A stretch of 64,000 nt of DNA from Paraburkholderia ginsengisoli NBRC 100965 (GCF_000739735.1 NZ_BBJF01000005.1:372001-436000), one strand, 5' to 3'; shown: positions 26,081 through 36,469, counted from the stretch's first letter. The notes: generated from the sequence alone by a model not told the origin. Program-made: numbers and translations.

Positions 26081-27856
26081 GTGGCAACCGATGCTCGGTC
26101 AGACATCCGCTCTGACGTCCCTTACTACCTGTTGAACTTCGAGCGCGCGCTGGCGTGGCTCGCCACGCGTTACGACGATCTGATGGACGCACGCGAGCAC
26201 GCGTTCGTCGACGCATTCGCCCGCTTGCCTCTGGCGTCCCGTGCGCTGTTGGTGCGCATGCTGATGCGCAAAGGCGCGTTGTTTCGCGCGAGCCGTCTCG
26301 CGTACGACGAGATCGGCTGCCCGTTGCAGGCGGCCGCGCCGATGGCGGCGCTCGGCTGGGTCGACACCGAACCGCACCTCACGCTCGACGATCTGTTCGC
26401 GCTCAGCACACGTCCTCAGTTGCTGGAAATCTTCGCTGAAGCCGTTGCCTTGATTCCCGGCGCGAGGAGTTTGCGCAAACCCGATCTACTGGACACGCTG
26501 CGCCCGTTTTACGAAAGCGACAGCGACGAAGAAAATCCCACGCAGCGCCCGCTTTGCGCATGGCACGCCGACACGGCGGATCGCGTGCTGCACGTCGCGA
26601 TTGCGCCGTTGTGCGAACGGCTGCGGCTGATGTTCTTCGGCAATCTGCAGCAGGACTGGTCGGAGTTCGTGCTCGCCGACCTCGGCGTATTCCAGTACGA
26701 AAAGGTAGCGTTTGCGCCTTCGTCGCGCGCATTCCAGCAACGTGCGGACGTCGATGTCTATCTCGCGTTACATGCGTGCCGCGAGGCGCTCGAATGCCTA
26801 CCGCTCGACGACGAAGCGGCAGCGATCGACGAACTCGTCGCCACCGTCGGCGCGATCGACACCGCGAACCCCTGGCTCGAAACGCGTCGCGCGAAACTGC
26901 TGTTCCGTATCGGCTACGTGTGCGAACGTCGTCGGCAGTGGAACGCGGCGCTCGCGGTCTATGAGCGTTGTGCGTGGGCTGGCGCGCGCCACCGGCGTAT
27001 GCGCGTGCTCGAACGCAGCGAGCGTTTCGACGAGGCGTTCGCGCTGGCTTCGCAAGCCGCCGTCGCGCCCGAAAGCGAAGAGGAGGCGCAACGCATCGCG
27101 CGCATGTTGCCGCGGTTGCGGCGCAAGCGCGGCGAGGTGACGCCGCGTTTGCCGGCGGCGCGTCCGGTCGAACGCAGCATGCTGGTGTTGCCGAAGCCCG
27201 CCACGCCGCAAGCGGTCGAATACGTCGCGCGCGATCATCTGACTTGCGACGCCGCTCCGGTGCATTACGTCGAGAACGCGCTGATCAATTCGCTGTTTGG
27301 TTTGCTCTGTTGGGAGCCGGTGTTCGCGGCGCTGCCCGGTGCGTTTTTTCACCCGTTCCAGCGCGGTCCGGCCGATCTGCACGCGCCGGACTTCCACACC
27401 CGCCGCGCGGATCAGTTCGCCGCGTGTTTCGCGCAACTCGATAACGGCGTCTATCGCGAGACGATTCTGCGGCATCTGCACAGCAAGGCGGGACTGCAAT
27501 CGCCGTTCGTGTTCTGGGGGCTGCTGACGCCCGAGCTGGTTGCGCTGGCGCTCGACTGTCTGCCCGCCGCGCATCTGAAGCTGTGGTTCGAGCGGCTGCT
27601 GCGCGATATACGCGGAAACCGTTCGGGCTTGCCGGACCTGATCCGTTTCTGGCCGGCCGAGCGTCGCTACGAATTGATTGAAGTGAAGGGCCCCGGCGAC
27701 CGCTTGCAGGACAACCAGATTCGTTGGCTCGCGTATTGCGCGCAGCACGGCATGCCGGTGCGTGTGCTCGACGTGCGTTGGAGCGACGAAGCGCTCACGC
27801 ACGACGCAGCCGCACCGCAGCCCGTCCCGACGCTCGACACCGAGGCGGCCACATGA
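26081..27856 (+). CDS. FAN1-type structure-specific nuclease with VRR-NUC domain
   Basis: The 591-residue protein resembles bacterial FAN1 (Fanconi-associated nuclease homolog). Its N-terminal half is helical (SAP-like and TPR-like regions; YYLLNFERALAWLATRYDDLM, ASRALLVRMLMRKGALFRASRL). Its C-terminal VRR-NUC domain has the PD-(D/E)xK residues in SGLPDLIRFWP (about 518) and YELIEVKGPGDRLQDNQ (about 533). FAN1 cuts 5' flaps and unhooks interstrand crosslinks. The start is GTG 26081. The gene overlaps the helicase start by 4 bp and lies behind a LexA box, so a role in damage repair is likely. Confidence 0.9.
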   Translation: MATDARSDIRSDVPYYLLNFERALAWLATRYDDLMDAREHAFVDAFARLPLASRALLVRMLMRKGALFRASRLAYDEIGCPLQAAAPMAALGWVDTEPHLTLDDLFALSTRPQLLEIFAEAVALIPGARSLRKPDLLDTLRPFYESDSDEENPTQRPLCAWHADTADRVLHVAIAPLCERLRLMFFGNLQQDWSEFVLADLGVFQYEKVAFAPSSRAFQQRADVDVYLALHACREALECLPLDDEAAAIDELVATVGAIDTANPWLETRRAKLLFRIGYVCERRRQWNAALAVYERCAWAGARHRRMRVLERSERFDEAFALASQAAVAPESEEEAQRIARMLPRLRRKRGEVTPRLPAARPVERSMLVLPKPATPQAVEYVARDHLTCDAAPVHYVENALINSLFGLLCWEPVFAALPGAFFHPFQRGPADLHAPDFHTRRADQFAACFAQLDNGVYRETILRHLHSKAGLQSPFVFWGLLTPELVALALDCLPAAHLKLWFERLLRDIRGNRSGLPDLIRFWPAERRYELIEVKGPGDRLQDNQIRWLAYCAQHGMPVRVLDVRWSDEALTHDAAAPQPVPTLDTEAAT

Positions 27857-30129
27857 GCTACGTGGTGGCCGTGCGCGCCATGTGCGAATTCACCGCGCGG
27901 CGCGGCGATCTGGATCTGCGCTTCACGCCCGCGCCGACTTCGCTGGAAGGCATGGCTGGTCACACGACGGTGGCGGGGCGGCGCGCGAGCGGCTACGAAA
28001 CCGAGATCACGTTGACGGGCACGCATCGCAGCCTGACCGTGCGTGGCCGTGCAGATGGTTACGACCCGATGTCGAACCGGCTCGAAGAGGTCAAGACACA
28101 TCGCGGCGACCTTGAACGGATGCCCGCAAATCACCGCACGCTGCATTGGGCGCAGGCGCTCGTGTACGGTCACCTGCTATGCCGTACCCGTGGGCTGGCC
28201 GAATTGACGGTCGCGCTGGTGTACTTCGATATCGGCAGTCAGAAGGAAACGCTGTTGACGCAAACGCATACCGCGCGCGAGCTGGAGATATTCTTCGTCG
28301 AGCAGTGCGAGTGCTTTCTCGATTGGGCCGTGCAGGAAGAGGCGCATTGCGCCGCGCGCAACGCCGCGCTCGGCGCGTTGCAGTTTCCGCATGGGCAGTT
28401 TCGCAGCGGCCAGCGCGAACTGGCGGTGTCGGTGTATCGCGCGGCGCGAGACGGTACGCCGTTGATGGCGCAGGCGTCCACCGGCATCGGCAAGACGCTC
28501 GCGACGATTTTCCCGCTGCTCAAGGCGTGCGCGTCGGAGCAGATCGACCGCGTGTTCTTTCTGACCGCGAAGACGCCGGGTCGCGCGCTCGCGCTCGATG
28601 CAATCGAAACGTTGCAGCAGAGCGCCGCTTCGTGTGGCGCGCCGTTGCCGTTGCGAACCCTCGAACTGGTCGCACGCGACAAAGCCTGCGAGCATCCCGA
28701 CAAGGCGTGCAACGGCGAGTCGTGTCCGCTCGCGCGCGGCTTCTACGACCGGCTCGACGCGGCGCGCGGCACGGCGCTCGCAGGCCAGCGTCTCGATCGC
28801 GCGGCGGTGCGTGCGGCCGCGCTCGCGCACGAGGTCTGTCCGTATTATCTGGCGCAGGAATTGACGCGCTGGGCCGACGTCGTGGTCGGCGATTACAACT
28901 ACTACTACGACAGCAACGCGATGCTGTATGCGCTCACGCAGATCAACCAATGGCGCGTCGGCGTGCTGGTGGACGAAGCGCACAATCTGCTCGACCGCGC
29001 GCGGCGCATGTACACCGCGTCGCTCGATCAGACGGCGTTGCGGCTCGCGCGCAAAACGGCGCCGGCCAGTTTGCGCAAGCCGCTCGAACGTGTGCAGCGC
29101 GAATGGAACGCCGTCAAACGCGCGCAGACCGACACGTATCGGGTCTATGCCGAGGTTCCCGGCAAGCTGCTGTCGGCCGCGCAGAATCTGATCGGCGCGG
29201 TCACGGATCAGCTCGCCGAAGCGCCACTTTCCATCGACGACACCGCGCTGCGCTTTTTCTTCGACGCAATGCACTTCGTCGCGCTGGCCGAGCAGTTCGG
29301 CGAGCACTCGATCTTCGACGTGACGCTCACCACCGACCGCCACGCGCCGCGCGACAAAACCGCCGCCACGCTGTGCGTGCGCAACGTGATACCGGCGCCG
29401 TTCCTCGCGCCGCGCTACGCCGCCGCGCGCACCACGGTGATGTTCTCCGGCACGCTCAATCCGCAGCATTTCTATCGCGACACGCTTGGGCTTCCCAGGC
29501 AGACGCAATGGCTCGACGTCGAGGGGCCGTTTCGCGCGGAGCAATTGCAGGTGCGTGTGGCCGGCAACGTGTCGACCCGCTGGCGCGACCGCGAGCGCTC
29601 GCTCGTGCCGATCGTCGATCTGATCGCGCGGCAGTATGCGGCGCAGCCGGGCAATTACCTGGGGTTCCTGAGCAGTTTCGATTATCTGCAAAAGGTGGTC
29701 GACCTGATGCGCGAGCGCCATCCCGGCTTGCCGGTCTGGACGCAGGAGCCGGGCATGGACGAAGCCGCGCGCGACGCGTTTCTCGCGCGCTTCCGGACCA
29801 TGAAGCAGGGCGTCGGGTTCGCGGTGCTCGGCGGCGCGTTTTCGGAAGGCGTCGATCTGGTGGGTGAACAGTTGATCGGCGCGTTCATCGCGACGCTCGG
29901 CTTGCCGCAGATGAACGACGTCAACGAGCAGATGCGTCACACGATGGACGCGCGCTTCGGCAACGGCTACGACTACATGTACCTGTACCCGGGCTTGCAG
30001 AAGGTGGTGCAGGCGGCGGGGCGCGTGATCCGCACCGAGCAGGACCAGGGCGTGGTGCATCTGATCGACGACCGGTATCGGCGGCCCGAAGTGCGGCGCT
30101 TGCTGCCGAAGTGGTGGCAGGTGCGGTAG
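27853..30129 (+). CDS. DEAD2 (XPD/DinG-like) Fe-S helicase with N-terminal Cas4-like nuclease domain
   Basis: The 758-residue protein begins with a PD-(D/E)xK/Cas4-like part (about 1-190; LEEVKTHRGDLERMP, HWAQALVYGHLL). Helicase signatures follow: Q-loop/Walker A ASTGIGKT (about 212), four Fe-S cysteines (KACEHPDKACNGESC near 280-293 and EVCPYY near 329), a VDEAHN box (about 374), GTLNPQHFY, and motif VI QAAGRVIRTEQDQG (about 721). It would unwind DNA 5'-3'. The ATGA overlap with the FAN1 gene implies the two act together, the helicase feeding substrates to the nuclease. Confidence 0.9.
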   Translation: MSYVVAVRAMCEFTARRGDLDLRFTPAPTSLEGMAGHTTVAGRRASGYETEITLTGTHRSLTVRGRADGYDPMSNRLEEVKTHRGDLERMPANHRTLHWAQALVYGHLLCRTRGLAELTVALVYFDIGSQKETLLTQTHTARELEIFFVEQCECFLDWAVQEEAHCAARNAALGALQFPHGQFRSGQRELAVSVYRAARDGTPLMAQASTGIGKTLATIFPLLKACASEQIDRVFFLTAKTPGRALALDAIETLQQSAASCGAPLPLRTLELVARDKACEHPDKACNGESCPLARGFYDRLDAARGTALAGQRLDRAAVRAAALAHEVCPYYLAQELTRWADVVVGDYNYYYDSNAMLYALTQINQWRVGVLVDEAHNLLDRARRMYTASLDQTALRLARKTAPASLRKPLERVQREWNAVKRAQTDTYRVYAEVPGKLLSAAQNLIGAVTDQLAEAPLSIDDTALRFFFDAMHFVALAEQFGEHSIFDVTLTTDRHAPRDKTAATLCVRNVIPAPFLAPRYAAARTTVMFSGTLNPQHFYRDTLGLPRQTQWLDVEGPFRAEQLQVRVAGNVSTRWRDRERSLVPIVDLIARQYAAQPGNYLGFLSSFDYLQKVVDLMRERHPGLPVWTQEPGMDEAARDAFLARFRTMKQGVGFAVLGGAFSEGVDLVGEQLIGAFIATLGLPQMNDVNEQMRHTMDARFGNGYDYMYLYPGLQKVVQAAGRVIRTEQDQGVVHLIDDRYRRPEVRRLLPKWWQVR

Positions 30130-30215
30130 CGCCCGACACTTCGCATCAGAGGCGCTGGGCGGAGCAAGGCACGTTTACCGCGCACTCGCCCCGCGTGTAT
30201 GTCACGCGCGCCGTT

Positions 30216-32912
30216 TCACTCGTGCGGCGAGGCCGTCCCCGGATTGGCTGGCGTGCCGGGGCCGCCCGCCGGCTTCGGATCCACGGGAATCTGATCGTCG
30301 ACCGGCGCGTCGCCTCGCCGGCTGGCGGCGCTCGACGAAGCGTCATCGTCATGCGACGTGGCGGGCGTGTCCTTCCACCCCGGTCCCGACGATCCGGCGC
30401 CGTGAACCTTCGCCGCCTCGCTCTGCGGGTCCCACGTCAGCAGATTGCGTTGCGGATTCGCGATCTCGATGCCGCGCTCGCGGAATCGTTCGAGGATGCG
30501 CCGGTTGAACTCGCGCTGCACGCCCCAGCGCGCGGTGTCGCGGCACTGGATCTGGCCGGCCAGCGTGACCGCCGAGCCGTCCACTGCGTCGACGCCCCAG
30601 AACGCGAAGTCCGACAGGATGCCGTCCTTGAACTTCTCGTCCTCGCGCAACGCGGCGCCGATCTCCTTCAGCGTGTTGATCGCCAGATCCACGTCCTGGC
30701 CGAACACGATGTTCACGCGCACCGCCGCATTGCCGAGCCCGCGATTCGTGTTGTTCACCGTCGACACCGAACTGAACGGCACCGTGAACAGCGAGCCGTC
30801 GCTGCCGCGCAGCCGCACGGTGCGGATCGACAGATACTCGACGGTGCCGGACACGCCCGCGAGCGTGACCCAGTCGCCGACCTGCATCGCGTTTTCCATC
30901 AACAGGAAGATGCCGGTGATGAAATCCTGCACCAGCTTTTGCGAGCCGAAGCCGAGCGCCACGCCGAAGATGCTCGCGCCCGCCAGCAGCGGTCCGATGT
31001 TCACGCCGAGTTCGCTCAGACCGGTCAGCACCACCACCAGCGCGATCACGCAGAAGAGCGCGCTGCGCAGCATCGGCAGCAGTGTGCGCAGGCGCGCGGC
31101 GCGCATCAGGTCGCCGCTGGTGGTCCAGCGGTCCAACCGCCGTTCGACCGACACGTTGACGACCTCCCACACGATCAGCGCGATCACCGCGGCCACGCCG
31201 ATGGTCGCGAGCGCCGACGCGAAGCGGTGACCGATCGTGCCGGCGCGGAACAGGTCGACGACATCGACGCCCCACACCTGCAATAGCCCGAGCGCGGTCA
31301 CGATGCCGATAAGCCAGCTGATCACGCGCCGCAGCAGCGGGTAATAGCGGTACGCGTGCTGATGCACGAGCGAGCGCGCCGATTCGTCCTGCACGTGAAA
31401 GAGCCGCGCCAGCGCGCCGAAGATCACGATCGACGCGACGCGCGCGCCGACCAGGATCGCCACGGTCCAGCCGCCGATGTGAACCAGCGCGTGATAGCCG
31501 TTCTGCACGTCGAACGCCCAGACGAACCACAGGGCCATCACGACGGCCGCCATGAACCACGCCCACGCATCGGCGAACGCGTTGGTGAACATCTCCAGCG
31601 AGTCGTGCTTTGCGAAGCGTTCGCGGATCAGCGCGCCGACCGGCCGCGCGCATTGCAGGATCAGGATCGAGATCATCACGTGGCCGGCGAGCGCGACCAC
31701 CTTCAGCAGCGCGAGATGCGCCGCGTCGTTCAGGCCGAGCGACTGCGCGATCTCGGCGAGCGCGACGCCCGCGCCCACCACGCTGACGATCCGCACGATC
31801 CAGCGTTGCAGGAAGACGGCCCACTCATCGGTCACGCGCGCGAGCCGCAGACGCGGCGCGGTGGGTTGCAGAAAGAAGCCGCCGACGATCACGATCACGC
31901 GGCACAGCACATAGATGTCGATCAGCGAATCGAGCGCGCGGTCTTGCGGGGTGCCGTCCCTGGTGAACACCGAGATCAGCGCGCTCGCCGCGCCGACGAA
32001 CACCGCGAGCGGCAAGAGGCGCAGCACCGTGATCAGCAGTGCGCGCGGCAGTCGTTGCAGCAGGGTCCAGTGGTGCGTCGCCTTGCGCTTGCCTTGCGCT
32101 TCGATCGCGCGGTCTCTCTCGGCCGGGCTGTCGGCGACCGGCGCGGGGCTGACCGCCTGTACTTCGGCTTCGAGCACCGGCGGCACCGGCCCGGCCGGCA
32201 GCGGCAGAGCGGCGGTGGGCGCGGCGCCTGGCAGCGGCGCGAGGTCGGCATGGGCGTGTGCGTCGGCGTCGGCGGGCAGGCCGGCTTGCGCGGCGGCGTC
32301 GAGTTCGTTCTGCTCGTTGCGTTCACGGCGCGCGGCGATCGCCAGGTAAGCGCGGCGCAACAGGCGTCGCGCGAGCCATTCGAGCGCGAGCGCCGGCACC
32401 AGCGCGGCGAGCAGCGTCCACACGACGTTGACCAGCACGGAGCGCGCATGCGGGTTGGTCAACTGCCAGTTCCACCATGCGCGCACCGAGCCGACGTCGA
32501 GCAGCGCGGCGAGCGAGCTGCGCAGCGACTTGCCGAGCTGCATCGCCCAATGCGCGCCCTGGCGGGCCATTTGCGACGCCAGCCCGTTGGATTTGAAGGC
32601 GGCCGGTACGAGTGCCGCGGGACCGCTGGCAGCCGCCGGGGCCGACGCGGCCGCCGGCGCGGAGGCGGCGACAGGCGGGGCGCTCAGCGCGCCAGCGGCG
32701 GCGATCGCTTGCAGCGTATCGGCGACTTGCGCGCGGCGTTTGGGATCGTTGAGAACGGCGAGCGCGTCGCGCGCCTGCTGTGGTGTCAGGCTGACCGCGC
32801 TGCCCGAGACCGGCGACGCGGGAGCGGCTTGCGCGACCGCGGCAAGGACAGAGGTCGGCGCGGCGCCGATGACGAGAAGAACGAAAAGGCAGGCGTGAAA
32901 TAGTTTGCGCAT
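30216..32912 (-). CDS. Mechanosensitive ion channel of the large MscS family
   Basis: The 898-residue protein has a signal peptide (MRKLFHACLFVLLVIGAAPTSVLA) and a periplasmic N-terminal part. A Pro/Ala-rich linker lies near residues 230-300, followed by many membrane segments. The MscS core reads ELGVNIGPLLAGASIFGVALGFGSQKLVQDFITGIFLLMENAMQVGDWVTLAG, and a cytoplasmic beta domain contains VRLRGSDGSLFTVPFSSV. It resembles YbiO-type channels, which release solutes on hypo-osmotic shock. The start at 32912 is chosen because it opens the signal peptide. The ORF extends about 109 codons upstream without homology. Confidence 0.9.
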   Translation of the reverse strand: MRKLFHACLFVLLVIGAAPTSVLAAVAQAAPASPVSGSAVSLTPQQARDALAVLNDPKRRAQVADTLQAIAAAGALSAPPVAASAPAAASAPAAASGPAALVPAAFKSNGLASQMARQGAHWAMQLGKSLRSSLAALLDVGSVRAWWNWQLTNPHARSVLVNVVWTLLAALVPALALEWLARRLLRRAYLAIAARRERNEQNELDAAAQAGLPADADAHAHADLAPLPGAAPTAALPLPAGPVPPVLEAEVQAVSPAPVADSPAERDRAIEAQGKRKATHHWTLLQRLPRALLITVLRLLPLAVFVGAASALISVFTRDGTPQDRALDSLIDIYVLCRVIVIVGGFFLQPTAPRLRLARVTDEWAVFLQRWIVRIVSVVGAGVALAEIAQSLGLNDAAHLALLKVVALAGHVMISILILQCARPVGALIRERFAKHDSLEMFTNAFADAWAWFMAAVVMALWFVWAFDVQNGYHALVHIGGWTVAILVGARVASIVIFGALARLFHVQDESARSLVHQHAYRYYPLLRRVISWLIGIVTALGLLQVWGVDVVDLFRAGTIGHRFASALATIGVAAVIALIVWEVVNVSVERRLDRWTTSGDLMRAARLRTLLPMLRSALFCVIALVVVLTGLSELGVNIGPLLAGASIFGVALGFGSQKLVQDFITGIFLLMENAMQVGDWVTLAGVSGTVEYLSIRTVRLRGSDGSLFTVPFSSVSTVNNTNRGLGNAAVRVNIVFGQDVDLAINTLKEIGAALREDEKFKDGILSDFAFWGVDAVDGSAVTLAGQIQCRDTARWGVQREFNRRILERFRERGIEIANPQRNLLTWDPQSEAAKVHGAGSSGPGWKDTPATSHDDDASSSAASRRGDAPVDDQIPVDPKPAGGPGTPANPGTASPHE

Positions 32913-33360
32913 AGGGTGTAAGGCGGGATACCGGTGCGGACGTGGTGCCGAAACGCGTGAAGGGTTCGGCGGCGTGACCATGAACCGACACGGGCCGGGT
33001 CGTACAAGTTCCTGGGGTCGATGCGGTGACGGTCGGCCACCAACGATAGCCGATCGACGGGCTGATGGTCGGCCGGCGGCGCAGGCGCCCCGGCAGCATG
33101 AGTAGCACGAAGCGCGCCCGTCAGAGGAATCGGTATGCGGGGATGGCGGTGGCGTCGCGAAGCGCGGCCTTGGCGCACGGATGCGAGGGCGATTGAAAGT
33201 GTGGGGCGAGACGACGATCTCGGGGAAATCGTTCGCCATATCGAGTTATCGAGTGACGTGTGCACGTCGCCGCCCAACGGATAGCGAACGCGGCTGCGCG
33301 GCAGAAGCGCAAGCCGAAGCTATCGCCGCAGGAGCCGCGCGTGAGCCGGGTCAAGCCACG
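32913..33360. other. Intergenic region upstream of the mechanosensitive channel
   Basis: These 448 bases hold the promoter of the channel gene. Only antisense or extension ORFs are seen, and none is supported. Confidence 0.4.
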
Positions 33361-33705
33361 CTAAACGCCCGTCGCGCGAACCGGTGCGATGCCCAACGTC
33401 CCTTCGACGCCTTCGGTGAAGGTGCGCTGCTCGCGCAGAATGAAGCGCTTCGTCTGCGCGAAACGGAAGTTGTCGAGCGCTTCGGCATCGCTGCGCAGTC
33501 TCGCGCGATAGGTCTCATAGGCCGCGAGGTTGTCGAATGTAATCAGGCCCCATGCGATGTCGTTGGTGCCTTCGTGCGGCAGGAAGTAGCCGACCAGATG
33601 ACCGCCGCAGCGCGGAATAATACGGCCCCAGCTGCGTGCGTATTCGTCGAAAGCGGCGCGTTGGAATGGGTCGATCTGATAGCGGATGAAGCAGGTGATC
33701 GCCAT
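33361..33705 (-). CDS. NIPSNAP family protein
   Basis: The 114-residue protein is a dimeric alpha/beta-barrel type: [44 protein letters not shown] and [23 protein letters not shown]. This matches NIPSNAP proteins, which are small and cytosolic and have no settled biochemical function. It stands alone between the channel and the sigma-54 activator. Confidence 0.88.
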   Translation of the reverse strand: MAITCFIRYQIDPFQRAAFDEYARSWGRIIPRCGGHLVGYFLPHEGTNDIAWGLITFDNLAAYETYRARLRSDAEALDNFRFAQTKRFILREQRTFTEGVEGTLGIAPVRATGV

Positions 33706-33870
33706 AGCGAGGCTCCAGGGTTGCGTGCAGCGTTGGGTAACCGCATGGAGATCAGTATGACGGGGGTGTACGCGTGACGTTTCACGGCGTGCTGAACTGT
33801 GCCGCGCCGCGCCGCGCCGCGTCGCGAGTACGTGCCGGAGCGCTGAGCGAACGCGACGGGACAGGAAAAC

Positions 33871-35307
33871 CTAAGCCACCGAAGACGCCTGCCGCTCGGC
33901 CTCGTCGTCGGCATCCGTGCCGCCGTTCCCGTTCGACGCGCGCGCGGCCGCCGGCTCCTGATGCAGCCGGTTCGCGTGCATCAGCCGATACAGCGTCGCG
34001 CGCGAAACGCCGAGTTCGGCCGCCGCCTCCGACAACTTGTAGCCATGCCGCTGCAACGCGTGTTCGATCGCATCCTTCTCGGCCTTGCTGCGGATTTCCG
34101 CGAGCGTCACCGCCGGACCGTGGTCCGCTTCCGGCAAGCCGAGGTCGGCGGCGGTGATGAAGCGGCCCTCGCTCATCACCACCGCGCGCCGCACGCAATT
34201 GATCAGCTCGCGCACATTGCCCGGCCACGGATAGTTCGACATCGCGACGATCGCGTCGCTCGACAGCCCGCGCAGTTTGCGCGCGCCGTCCTGGCGGTAC
34301 ATGCTGAGCGCGTAGTTGGCGAGCAGCTTGATGTCGCCGCCGCGCTCGCGCAACGGCGGTTCGACGAGGCGCAGCACGCACAGCCGGTGATACAGGTCGG
34401 AGCGGAAGCGCCCGTCTTCGACGGCTTTGTCCAGATCGACGTGGGTCGCCGAAATGACCCGCGCGTCGACCTTGATCGGCCCGTTGCCGCCGAGCCGCTC
34501 GATCGTGCCTTCCTGCAGGAAGCGCAGCAGCACCGCCTGGCATTCGTGCGGCATGTCGCCGATTTCATCGAGAAAGAGGGTGCCCTCGTGCGCGCTTTCG
34601 ATCCGGCCGATCTTGCGTTGCAGCGCCCCGGTGAACGCGCCGCGTTCGTGGCCGAACAGTTCGGCTTGCAGCAGGCTCGGCGGAATCGCCGCGCAATTGA
34701 TCGCGACGAACGCGCGGCCGGCGCGCGGCGAGCGCTCGTGAATCGCACGAGCGGTCAATTCCTTGCCGGTGCCCGACTCGCCCGCGACGAACACCGGCGC
34801 GTCGGTCACGCCGCATTTGTCGATGCGCCGATAGAGTTGCTGCATCGCCTCGCATTGTCCGACCATGCCGTGCCGCCCGAGCGACGGCTCCGGCGCGACG
34901 CGCGCCTGGCGCAAGCTCGACAGCCCGTGCGCGTGACCGAGCGCGAACATGAGCCGGTCATTCAGCCACGGACGCGTGACGAAGTCGAAGCAGTAATCGA
35001 GGATGAAACGGCTGACCAGTTCGTTTTCCGCCTGGCCCGGCACGATCTGCGCGACCCAGTTGGTTTCGACGCGCCGCATGCACGACGCGAGCGCGGACAG
35101 ATGCTGCGACGTGCACTCGTCCGGCAGTTGCACGAGCCCGACCTTGATGTTGCCGCGCTCGATCATGCGCTCGGCGATGGCGGTGCTCTTCGCGTGCACG
35201 GCTTGCCAGCCAGACGCCGCCAGAAAATCGACGAGCTTCTGATCGGGCGAGTTCGACACGTAGAGAACGGTGCGTTCCGCGTCGACAGGCGTGCAAGTCG
35301 TAGTCAT
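33871..35307 (-). CDS. VpsR-like sigma-54-dependent transcriptional activator
   Basis: The 478-residue enhancer-binding protein has a receiver-like VpsR domain (about 1-130), an AAA+ domain and a Fis-type HTH (LSEAAAELGVSRATLYRLMHANRL). Walker A is GESGTGKE (176-183), the sigma-54 contact loop is GAFTGA (223-228), and FLDEIGDMP follows. The N-terminal domain reads VGLVQLPDE where receivers usually carry the phospho-acceptor Asp, so it may respond to a ligand such as cyclic di-GMP, as reported for VpsR and Burkholderia BerB, rather than to phosphate. It is divergent from a region with a -24/-12 promoter at 36115. Confidence 0.88.
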   Translation of the reverse strand: MTTTCTPVDAERTVLYVSNSPDQKLVDFLAASGWQAVHAKSTAIAERMIERGNIKVGLVQLPDECTSQHLSALASCMRRVETNWVAQIVPGQAENELVSRFILDYCFDFVTRPWLNDRLMFALGHAHGLSSLRQARVAPEPSLGRHGMVGQCEAMQQLYRRIDKCGVTDAPVFVAGESGTGKELTARAIHERSPRAGRAFVAINCAAIPPSLLQAELFGHERGAFTGALQRKIGRIESAHEGTLFLDEIGDMPHECQAVLLRFLQEGTIERLGGNGPIKVDARVISATHVDLDKAVEDGRFRSDLYHRLCVLRLVEPPLRERGGDIKLLANYALSMYRQDGARKLRGLSSDAIVAMSNYPWPGNVRELINCVRRAVVMSEGRFITAADLGLPEADHGPAVTLAEIRSKAEKDAIEHALQRHGYKLSEAAAELGVSRATLYRLMHANRLHQEPAAARASNGNGGTDADDEAERQASSVA

Positions 35308-36114
35308 GTTACCCCCGGTTCGATACTGCTCTCAGGACTGCTGTTCGACACACTTGACGGACCGGAGGGCTGCGCCGGCCTTTCAGTCAACTCGACCGGC
35401 CCGGTTCGCTCGCGCGGATTCGGGCCTGGCTTGCGTCCGACCTTCGGCCCGACTGCGACAGCCCGACGACGACGCGTTACGGTAATGGCAATGACGGAGG
35501 CATGGAGCCGGCGGTATCAACCGCGAGGTGCTACCTGTTAGACCGATAGCGGAATAGCGTTCATTGCTGAAACCGCCACGCGACTGCGTCCCCGAATTAC
35601 GAAACCGTTTCTTGCCTCGATGACCTGAAATTGGCGCTCTAATCGGCGCATGGCTTAAAGATAAGCGAAAGCGCCTGATAGTGCCATACAAACGATATGG
35701 ATTAAGAAATGATTTCGCGCAATTGCGACGGTGTTGCCGATTAAAACAAAAGCGGTCAAGCCCCGCTATGCGAGGCACCCCACATAAAAGCGCAATCGCG
35801 CCGCGCTAAATTCCGCGGCGCAGTGGAGGCTCGTGACACGCGGCGTCTCATGCTTGCTACATATCGGGCAGGCCGGTGCGAGCGTGCCGCGCGCGCTCCG
35901 GCGACCGGCATGGTCGATTGGGCGGTTGGCGTGAGCCCCACCAGCAAAGGCGCACGGCCGGCCGGCGCGGCAAAACGCACAGTCTGTTCGATCCGGCTTT
36001 CGCGGGTGCGCCGCGCATTCGCGTGTCACGGACGAATCAACTGCGGGCACGGAGCGCCGTCCGTCTCAACGCGATGCTGCAAAACTCACGGCTCTATAAG
36101 GCTTTCGACGTGCA

Positions 36115-36130
36115 TGGCATAGCCGTTGCA
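36115..36130 (+). promoter_or_regulatory. Sigma-54 (-24/-12) promoter
   Basis: TGGCATAGCCGTTGCA keeps the invariant GG and GC dinucleotides 10 bp apart and matches TGGCA-N6-TTGCA. It points toward the small ORF at 36641 and the CpaE-like gene, on the opposite strand from the nearby VpsR-like activator. The transcript would have a leader of about 500 nt. Confidence 0.7.
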
Positions 36131-36469
36131 ATGAGGTCTGCACAACGAATACGAATGCGTTGCCGACCGATCCACAGCACGGGGAAAGCTGGGCAAAAAT
36201 AAGACGGCGGTAACCAGACTTCGATAGCACGGCCGGGGAAGCCAATGTGTTTGCGAGGTTGCGGCGGGGCCACCAGGACGTATGTCGAATAAAAACGGGC
36301 AAATGATCGATAGACGGTTATATATCGGTCATTCGAACCGTGCGACATGAAAAGTTTGTTTCGCCATTAGGTCCGTTTTACCGATGGAATTTTGAAGGGG
36401 GATGGCAATAACGACGAGTGCGCGCTCGAGTCATTGGCGAGCGACGCACCACTGGACAAGGAAGGGGCA

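Noticed and set aside
36110..36400. GEMM cyclic-di-GMP or cobalamin riboswitch
   Set aside because: Short GC-rich matches were seen on both strands, but the ordered conserved elements are missing.
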